Positions 56,232-64,000 of a stretch of DNA of 64,000 nt are shown piece after piece. This DNA is from Terfezia claveryi (taxonomy: Eukaryota; Ascomycota; Pezizomycetes; Pezizales; Pezizaceae). A program made the translations under genes and the position numbers. Location of the stretch: the NCBI GenBank assembly GCA_015179025.1, contig WHUX01000114.1, positions 62,001-126,000 on the forward strand, read 5' to 3'. Below the pieces are notes generated by a model. The model was given only the letters and a program-made list of their open reading frames with translations, did no database searches and was not told the DNA's origin. Numbering within the stretch: the stretch's first letter is position 1; the number at the start of each line of letters is the position of its first letter.

Positions 56232-57569
56232 ATGTCACATTCTCCAATCGCAGCCTCCAGCTCGAGGCCAGTAGCGTCATGCGAAGCATTTACCAGGAGT
56301 CAGAACGAGGGCTCAGCACTATCAACGCAGCCTGGCCCAGGATATCTGTCACCACTGAAATCATCACAGGCGAACATAACCCGGGCCGCAGTCTCAACTC
56401 CAACGAAAATTAATTCTTTGAATGCTCAGCCCGACGTCAGCTTGCACACTAAATTTTCCGGATTTTCTGTCAGGCCTTTATATTCTTCCCCTGCGACGCC
56501 TACTTCATCCGGATCTGTAACAGAATCAAGCCCATCGCGCCCATCGTCATCGATCACAACAGCCTTGGGTGCAGCGCAACCTGTTTCACTTTCAACACTA
56601 TCCAATAAGAGAACAGTGTTCTTGAACAAACACATGCGGTCCAAATCGTCCCATTTTCCCGGAATGATGAGCCCGCCACCGTCTCCGCTCTCGGCGATAA
56701 CACAAAACTCACCCACTTCATCCCGGATGCAGTTGTTGCGGTCAACTTCCCTACCAACAGTTCCTCAATACGAGCGAGCGAGAGAGAAATTTATTCCGAC
56801 TCTGGGGGCCCCTCCTTCTCCATCACCAATAAATACAAACACCAGTAGCTGGCGGAACGGCATGTCGATTCCAACTCCATCAGAGGGAACGAGAAACTAC
56901 AGAATGAGAGAACGATCACCGAGCCGACGATCGACATCTTCATCAGGATATTATTCCACTTCACCGAAAGCGTCTTTCTATTACCCACCACATCATCAGT
57001 CTCCACGCGAGTTAAGGTGGGGCGAAGACTCTTATGCTTCATCTATCGCGTCGTCTTCACCCAGCTTGTGCTCGTCTGGACCATCAACACCAAGTTCAAT
57101 AAGGTCTAGGTCACCAAGTATCTCTAGTCTTGAAACCATTCCAGATAGTCCCGATGCCGAAGCTGAAGCTCTTGAAGCAGAGCGATTAGCGGAGGAAGCT
57201 CGCAGATTGGCCATCGCCGAGGAAGAGGAAGAAGAGCCAGAATCAATTGGTATGACCCGATCGGTATCTTCTCCCATCAGCGAAAGGTCACTTCGGCGGC
57301 GAAGCCATGTGGGACTTGAAGGAATTAGTGGTTTGATGATGCCCCCTGCGAGGGCGGGTAACACTGGGTTGACAGCAGAGGAGAAGAGGAGAAAGAGGTG
57401 GAGTGTCTGTGGAGGCGAGAAGAGAGCAGATTTGGAGCTCGAGACCATCTGGGAAGATAGGGTGGTGGCAGTTCAGAGCCCCCCGCAGAGGTCTTTGGTG
57501 GGGATCGTGGGCAGTGCAGAGTATGAGGTCTACGAAAGGGGAAATGGATTCGGAGAAGAAATGATCTAA
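56232..57569 (+). CDS. Unknown Ser/Pro-rich protein, 445 aa
   Basis: One uninterrupted exon. The ATG at 56232 (MSHSPIAASSSRP) is the first in a long frame. The first 300 residues are low complexity and rich in Ser, Pro and Thr (SSPATPTSSGSVTESSPSRP, SMQLLRS-like and RSPSRRSTSSS segments), with many potential Ser/Thr-Pro phosphosites. A charged helix (EAEALEAERLAEEARRLAIA then EEEEEE) lies at about 315-345. The last 60 residues hold the most protein-like motif, EEKRRKRWSVCGGEKRADLE and LETIWED, which I associate with uncharacterised ascomycete proteins. No enzyme domain is seen. It is probably a disordered regulatory or cortical protein. Confidence 0.75.
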   Translation: MSHSPIAASSSRPVASCEAFTRSQNEGSALSTQPGPGYLSPLKSSQANITRAAVSTPTKINSLNAQPDVSLHTKFSGFSVRPLYSSPATPTSSGSVTESSPSRPSSSITTALGAAQPVSLSTLSNKRTVFLNKHMRSKSSHFPGMMSPPPSPLSAITQNSPTSSRMQLLRSTSLPTVPQYERAREKFIPTLGAPPSPSPINTNTSSWRNGMSIPTPSEGTRNYRMRERSPSRRSTSSSGYYSTSPKASFYYPPHHQSPRELRWGEDSYASSIASSSPSLCSSGPSTPSSIRSRSPSISSLETIPDSPDAEAEALEAERLAEEARRLAIAEEEEEEPESIGMTRSVSSPISERSLRRRSHVGLEGISGLMMPPARAGNTGLTAEEKRRKRWSVCGGEKRADLELETIWEDRVVAVQSPPQRSLVGIVGSAEYEVYERGNGFGEEMI

Positions 57570-58867
57570 GAGGAAGCTGGCAGAGCCTCTAACCCTGCCC
57601 TTTCATGACATCCTCCGCCGTTTTTTTACCATACCCCCCCCCTTTGCGTACGAGTGCACATAGTTGAAAACCAAGTTTGACAATTCAACTGGAGCTTTGG
57701 GTTGCTATGGTTTGGTGTGGGGCTGTGTTATATGCCTACGTTTCTTCTTGCCATGTTGGGATGATTCATCGGGCTTCTGGTGGTTGGTCAAGTGTGCCTT
57801 TGGTAAATTACTTGTTTGTGTTGTTAACCGGCGTGCAATTGAGTATCCACTGTGCTTTCGTTCTTTAGTCTCGGTGCTTCTACGTCTCCTTGCCCACTCA
57901 CACAAGTGAAGTGGGATGGGCTGTTGACCGATATCCGCTTGTTTTTCTTGTAATGCAAATTTGTTCGGGGCTATCTGCTGTACTTACTTGTGTGTTTAGT
58001 GATATTTTTTTAAACTGGTGTTGGGCTTTGTAATACCTATTGTTTATTGTTTGTCGAGCAAAATCTGGGTTTGGGACTGTCTTTGTTGGGTTTTGAGTGT
58101 ATTTTGCACTCAATTGCTTTCCCTGGCCCCTGGGTACTATTTATCCGTATATGGATTTGGTTGTTGCTGTCCCTATCTGTTTACTGAGTTTTGCTTCTGT
58201 GACTTCCCCTTTACGACTTTTAACGTTGACGTTTATGTTCATGATTCTGTCGTTTACTTATTGTATTACATACTAGTATGTTGGGTTGAACGTTAGAGGG
58301 GGGGAAATGGTGTTAATGTGTTTTTCCAATGAATTTATTCGGGGAATTTGAGAGGATATTTTATCAAGGCGGAATTTTTACAATTTACAAGTACCGATAG
58401 AGACGGATAGACAGGAAATTTATTTTTATAATACGCATAGCCACCGCTTAGACATGCCACATTTGAGTGTGTATCTTGGCATTCTTGGCGCAGGGCTTAT
58501 GCTAGGTACGGTAGGTAGATAGCTCCCCTGTAAGACGCTCAGCTCAACTCAAACTTTCGCGAATCGGGAGGACCGTATAGAATTCGCTGTTCTCGTGCCA
58601 GGTTTTGCCGCTGCTCGCTGGCCTTCAAATTGCGGAGCTGTAATAGCCTGGGATCCCGTCAATACTATCGTGTGCAACCGCCCCGGCCGTGAATGCGCGC
58701 AGATTTCGGCAAGGCTAGAGATCACAGAGATACCACCACTGGGAGGAGGAGGTCCGTGGTTGGAGGTTACTTGGGGCTATTAGGTCGACGAATCGAAATA
58801 GACTTTGCTATTGAGTACCAGCGCAGCCGCAGAAGCAGCGAACCCTACGGAACGAACGGCAAAGAAA
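57570..58867. other. Interval upstream of REX-type exonuclease
   Basis: T-rich, with open frames that lack recognisable domains (57660-58300). The last few hundred bases are the presumed promoter of the next gene. Confidence 0.5.
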
Positions 58868-61590
58868 ATGTTTCGCCCACAATCTTTCTTCAGTAATATT
58901 CCCTGTCCCGTAGGTGTTGATTCAGGGAAATGTGGATTGGTTTATTGCCTGTTTTCACATGATGCACTGCCAGCAGCACCAGCACCAGCACCGGCACCAG
59001 TGCTGGTACAGGAACAACAGCAGCATCAACATCAACATATACAGGAAGGACTCAAACCAGGTGAAACATTATCTAATGGATCGACACCGGGGGGAGACAG
59101 CGTCAGCTCAGGATCTATGGGGGGTGTTGCATTAGATATGGGTGAGATTGATCTTAGTAGCACCTCGGAAGAGGAAGTGTGCGGGGAAGACACCGGATCG
59201 AGGGTGAAAAGGAGAAAGGTGGATGGGTCACGGTCAGGGCCAGGATCAGGGACCGTTAATACTGGGACTACTAGGTCTGGGTCTGGGAGTGGTGTTGGTG
59301 GAATGAGGAAGAGAGAAGTGAAGGTGGAGGATGATGATGAGATGGGTGGTGTCGTAGAAACGGGGGAAAAGCACGGTGAGGAGAAAGGGGTGCAAGCTGG
59401 AACCGAGACTGGTGGAGGTGGCGGTATTCCTCGGACAAGAAAAGTTAATACGGCACCGCTGGCGTTACAAAAGCAACAGCGACAGCTTAGGGAACAACGG
59501 GATCGGATGGCTTCCGTGCCGGGGGTCCACAGTGTTAAGCCAAAGGTTACAGGGCAGCCACAACAATCACAGACTGAGGGTAAGGTGGATGGTATCGCAG
59601 CGCCGCTTATAACGAGAAGTATGGCCTCTACTACAGTCCCGACAAAGCCTTCATCAGCAACATCGTCATCAGCATCTAGTTCATCCAAAACCATTACCCC
59701 ACAATCACCAACTCTAACATATTCTAAAGCTGTGGCTACTAAGCCTACCTCAACCCCGGCAAAACCAGTTCTCCTCGTACCAGCGTCTGTAGCCCGGTGT
59801 TCAGCGAAATGGGGCACCCGCACACAGCTCCTGACACTTCTCCATGGGGAGTATGTACGGCTATACCAGGCTACACAGCAGGACCCTATGGTGATTACGG
59901 TGGCGGTGGAAGAGGAAGCGGAGGTAGCGAGGAGTAAAGGGGCGGTTTATCCGAATGTAATGAAAAACCGGATTACGGCGTTAAAGAAGGTGGATACCAA
60001 GAGTGCGGAGTGGGTTGGGAAGAGGAAGGAGATTGACAGGAAGAGGAAAGGGGAGTTGATGAAGGGGTTGGAGGAGTTAGCGGGGAATGGTATTGCGCAA
60101 GTGAAGCAGAGGGTGGCGAGTGCGGGTGGGAAAGGGCAGTTTGTGGGTATAGGAAATGACATTATGGCGGTGGAGATGCCTCAAAGGAAGTCGAGTGCTA
60201 CCGGTGGTTGTGCTGCTGCGGCTAGTGCTAGTGACCCCCAAAGCACCATAAGAACACCGAGGCCTCCATCAACCGACCTCATTACTGACCCTTCCCTGTA
60301 CGAACCTCTAACCACAGGCCTCGACCCCCAAAAGGAGGTCTCTTCACTCGCCTCACTCATGCATCCCCCATCCATTCTCACCAAATATGGTCACATCCTC
60401 ACCCCCCCTCATCCACAGATATCGCAACCGCCCAATCCGGCGTTTCTGTCTCACAAGGGTGGGAGATCTGTGAGCGATGTGACAGCCGCTTCCAGACTTT
60501 TCCGGGAAGAAGGGAATCCGATGGGGCGTTGGCCAGCGGGGGGAAATGTACTTACCACTGGGGAAGAGCTGTGTTACCGCCGAGATCGATGACGATGGGG
60601 TTGGGGGGGCCAGAAAAATCATTTACGTGTTGTAAGCAGTCAGTTGGGCAAAGCGCGGGATGTGTGACGGGGGAGAGCCATGTATTTAAGGTGGGGGATG
60701 TCAAGAGGCTAGCGGGGCAGTGGCAGTGGGTGGAGACGTATCCGAATAACCGTGCGACGACGGATGAGGGTAATGGGAATGGTGGGGAGGTGAAGGTTGC
60801 AAGGGCGTTCGCCTTGGATTGTGAGATGTGTTATACTACCCTTGGAATGGAGATGGTGAGGCTCACTGTCGTTGATTTTCCCGGGGGCGAGGTGGTCATT
60901 GATGCACTTGTCCGTCCGAAAGGCGAAATTCTGGACCTGAATACTCGCTTCTCTGGCGTTTCGGCAAAAGAGTATATTTCCGCGAAGCCGTACTCATCAG
61001 GAAACTGTAAGTCTGGTCTGGGTATCTTTCCCTCCCCCGAAGCTGCTAGGGGAGAAGTCCTCCGTCTCTTACGCTTCGGGGTGGACAGTGTTGGAATGAA
61101 GATGGAAGAAGAGGCGAAGAAAATTGATATTCAGAAAGACGGAGTTTCGGTACTCATCGGTCACGCTCTAGAGAACGATCTCTGCGTACTAAGGCTCTGT
61201 CATCAATATATTGTGGATACGTGTATCCTGTTCCCCCACACGCGAGGGTTCCCAGTGAGGAATAAACTCGCGTGGGTGGCAGAGAGGTATTTGAGGTGGA
61301 GGATTCAGAGTCAGGATGTGGTTATGGTTGCTGGGGAGGGAGGGGAAGAGATGAAAGGGGTGGTGAAAGGACATGATAGTGCGGTGGATGCGAGGTGCGC
61401 GGGGGAGTTGGTTAGATGGAAGATTAAAGAGGAAGTGAAAAAAGGTTGTGGTGGTGGTGGCTGTGGTGGTAGTGGTTGTGGTGGTGGTTGTGGTGGAGGA
61501 GGAGGGGGGGTGGCATTAGATAAGGTAGCTGGGGTAAGGAGGGGGAAAGCTACTGGGGGGTTGGGAGAGAAGCGGGGAGTGGAGGGCTGA
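58868..61590 (+). CDS. REX3/REXO1-type RNA exonuclease (DEDDh), one frameshift
   Basis: The start is ATG 58868 (MFRPQSFFSNIPCPVGV), which opens a zinc-finger-like motif (IPCP ... CGLVYCLFSHD) found at the N-terminus of Rex3/REXO1 proteins. A long disordered middle follows, then conserved blocks (RCSAKWGTRTQLLTLL, SILTKYG). Near 60458-60461 one base appears missing (AAGGGTGG). The expected continuation WEICERCDSRFQTFPGRR, CTYHWG is in the next frame, which runs to 61590. The exonuclease core is FALDCEMCYTT (Exo I, D and E), GHALENDLCVLRL (Exo II) and GHDSAVDARCAGEL (Exo III, H and D), a DEDDh 3'-5' exonuclease for snoRNA, RNase MRP or rRNA trimming. The end is Gly/Cys-rich; another frame stays open to 61736, so the true C-terminus is uncertain. 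Confidence 0.85.
61441..61511 (+). repeat. GGT/TGT-rich tract in exonuclease tail
   Basis: Tandem GGTGGTTGT-like units coding for a Gly/Cys repeat, ending in a G run. It is a likely spot for length variation. Confidence 0.8.
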
Positions 61591-61736
61591 GGTTTGATGG
61601 GGTGGCCGCGTATATGGCTAGGGAGAGGGAGGCTTTTGACAGGGCGGTGAATGCGGAGGGAGATCAGAGTAAGGGGATGAGTAAGAGGAAGAGAGGGGTA
61701 TTTACAGAGAGTGATGGCGAGGATGGGAAAGGGTAG

Positions 61737-63889
61737 AAGTAGCGGGAGTGCGCAACCAACTACGGCTATATCTGGGGAATCTAAGGGGTCATCGATATCA
61801 GCAAGCGGAGGTAAAGATGATACGAGGGGGAGTCTGGGGATCGGGTTCGAAGGATTTGGACTATAATATAGGAGTTAATATCGTAAACCCTTATAGAATA
61901 TGGGCTGTGCTTCATTGATGCGGCAAGACTGGTACATGTTTTGTTAGGCAACCTTGAGGAGAGGCGCGAGAGAGCTATATGGTGTGATTTTTGTCCTATA
62001 CATTTGTTCATTGGCATTACTGGAAACGAATATATCTCGGATTTGTTAGGTACCATGACCCATTGATACGATAATCCACGGCTGTTGGGCTTTCAGTTTG
62101 AAGTTCAAATATGACTCTGCTGGGTAGTTAAGTAGTACCTTCGAAAGTAAGTACGTCTTGAATATAAAGGCTGATTCGGAAGGGGGCTGGGCTTTCTTTC
62201 TGAAAGTTTCATGTAGAATTGAAACGAACCAACGGTTTGAGCCGGTAAATATATAACTTAAAACACCACTTCTAAATAATCAATCGAAATTTTGGATGTT
62301 ACAGGGTGCTAGAGAGATGATTAAAGTAATAGAGGGATTGGAGTGCAGGGGTTGTAACCATGATTATAATTCCGCTGTGGGGTAGCGATGTTAAAAAGCG
62401 GCTATGGAGCGTTCAGGGTAATGGGCATCTTTACAATAGTTGGAATGGTCATCTAACGCAGCAGCCCGTCTATACTATGTCAAGATGTCATGTTATGTAA
62501 ACGAATCACTCATGGGTGGTCGGCTGGCTGACTATATCTCTTCTCTTCCCTAGCCGGCAGGGGCCAGGGCCTGGGAGGGACTAAGTTTTGTTTATTGACT
62601 GACTTCCAGTAATTTATAATTTTTGAACTGTTAGAAAAAAGCACGTCTTTTTTAATGGGTCTATGCCATGTCGTCTCTGTAGATCTGAAGAAGGTATCTC
62701 AATAATGCAGGTACGTAAAAATATAATTTAACTAAGTTCATGGGTGTCAATTCATTTTTAAATTAGATAAAAGAAATAAATAGGCCCTTGTGGGAAATTT
62801 GAAGGTATTTTTGGAAGTTATGAAAATTTGTGTATCTAAACAGTTACCTTTGAGAGAGAAGGTGGAGGGGTGGGTGGTACCTACATAGTGACTAGATGTG
62901 TACTGATATAGAAATGTTAAAACTGAATATGGAAAAGATCTTTGAAAAAAAAAAAATTTGATTCTAATAAGTGAATATGCATGTAGGTTGTGAGTAGTTT
63001 GGATTTTTTTTACTTGCCCCAGCAATTGCCATATTCTATATCTCGAGGTATTGTGAACATCTTTGTGGGGTTTAGAATATGACTGCAAGTGCCTGCTTTG
63101 ACATCCTTCTCTGAACATAGATTTATTTTGGATCTGCACGTACTCACTTAATAAAGCTCAGGTTGTGAACGCAGGTAGCACTCTTATGTTACCCTCTGGT
63201 TCGCTAGCAACCCAGAGTTTCATAAACTGAAAAATGAGTTTTATTAGATAGGCTACCTAAAAATGCTTATAAGTACTATATATTTCTGTTTTCGGCATCT
63301 AGGGAGCTGAATTCACTCCCTGCCATCATGGACGCCCAGGTCAACTACTGATGTACTGATGTTTACTAGGAAATAAATCGATGTTAAGAAACGTTAGCAC
63401 TTACTGAAGTAATGTGTGGTATGGGAATTTGTTAGGGTCTACATAGACCATACACCAATCTCCGCTCTCTCCCAAGAATCGGTCTTAGGGCCTCCTTCTA
63501 TGTGGATCCGAAGCAAACTGTTCCTAAGCATCCTCTATCAATCCTTGCCCAACTCATGTCCAAATGGTTTCAAAAGATTCTCTTTCAACGTATATTTTCT
63601 TGAGCTATAGGATTCTTCGTGCTTGCCTGGTTATATGAAGTTGTACTAATATTTACCCCAGTTTGACCAGGTAGGGGACAAGGCCAACTTTATCTAGTTT
63701 TCACTACTTATTACTATAGAAAATATGTCTTGGAATCATCATCTAGTCATGTTATAGTCTTAGCCTGATTGCCGGTTACGAGAATTTTGTATATAAGAAA
63801 AAAAGATCATCATCACCTCCTCTCGCTAATTATGATAGCAACACTAAACAAACCAAAGTACTTAGTAGAATCAGAGGCAAACCGGAAAT
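61737..63889. other. Long non-coding interval
   Basis: AT-rich with A/T runs (62945-62957, 63005-63012). No domain-bearing frame. Confidence 0.5.
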
Positions 63890-64000
63890 AAATGCTAAAC
63901 CGGATCGGTGGATAGGGAAGATTGGTGGTGCTAGAGAGGATGCGGTAGTGTAGTACACCGATAGCAGTATGAGTGAGGATGGGCCGGTTGGAAGGGGTTG
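63890..64000 (+). mobile_element. LINE RNase H relic running off the window
   Basis: VVYTDSSMSEDGPVGRG (with a stop after VV) at the right edge resembles the RNase H start FSDGSMNEEGRVGG at 52165. It is probably the front of another degraded LINE tail that continues beyond the window. Confidence 0.55.

Overview
The window looks like a stretch of an ascomycete fungal chromosome, probably a Pezizomycete (truffle/morel-type) or a similarly repeat-rich lineage. The grounds are short spliceosomal introns (about 45-140 bp), filamentous-fungal versions of housekeeping genes, Tad-like LINEs, pogo-type and Helitron elements, and Crinkler (CRN)-type genes. I saw no rRNA genes, canonical tRNA genes or CRISPR arrays. 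The genus is inference only.

Layout. 0.1-3 kb: a two-exon gene joining a copia-type Gag (DUF4219/UBN2) region to a chymotrypsin-fold serine protease. 3.4-7 kb: a kinase N-lobe relic, minisatellites, a tRNA-derived SINE and DDE-transposase relics. 7.3-15.3 kb: a 299-aa C2HC zinc-finger protein, an ARF6-type GTPase (5 exons) and an SLC25 mitochondrial carrier with a 10-nt microexon and a C-terminal frameshift. 15.3-18.3 kb: non-coding, with a 203-bp duplication. 18.3-20 kb: a frameshifted HIS1 locus (-) abutting a 5'-truncated HMG-box gene (+). 20.9-24.5 kb: GPI8 and a LENG1/Cir_N-type splicing-related gene. 25.5-30.8 kb: a CRN-type region, with one SAM/ubiquitin-like + PD-(D/E)XK gene, one broken CRN (header-nuclease-kinase) and a kinase C-lobe relic, plus a small TIR element. 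31.2-46.7 kb: a transposon nest with a minus-strand Helitron split by a LINE with a 14-bp target duplication, a dead pogo element with ~170-bp TIRs inside a larger 84-bp inverted-repeat bracket, an imperfect palindrome carrying an unrecognised ORF family, and the 5' half of a second Helitron (+). 47.5-50.2 kb: a complete 9-exon Ku80 gene. 50.6-53.1 kb: a Helitron/PIF1 helicase C-terminal fragment, a second SINE, two minisatellites and a LINE tail. 56.2-61.7 kb: an unknown Ser/Pro-rich protein and a REX3/REXO1-type exonuclease with a frameshift. 63.9-64 kb: the start of another LINE RNase H relic.

The genes are mostly unrelated single-copy housekeeping genes: vesicle traffic, GPI anchoring, splicing, NHEJ repair, RNA processing, histidine synthesis and mitochondrial transport. 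They are separated by repeat islands. The most unusual items are the Gag-protease fusion, the CRN region, Ku80 lying between two halves of Helitron coding sequence and bracketed by ~224-bp direct repeats, the palindromic unknown ORF family, and an amber codon at the same position in two diverged Helitron copies. Several otherwise conserved genes (carrier, HIS1, REX) carry small indels. These may be real decay or assembly errors, and read-level data would decide.
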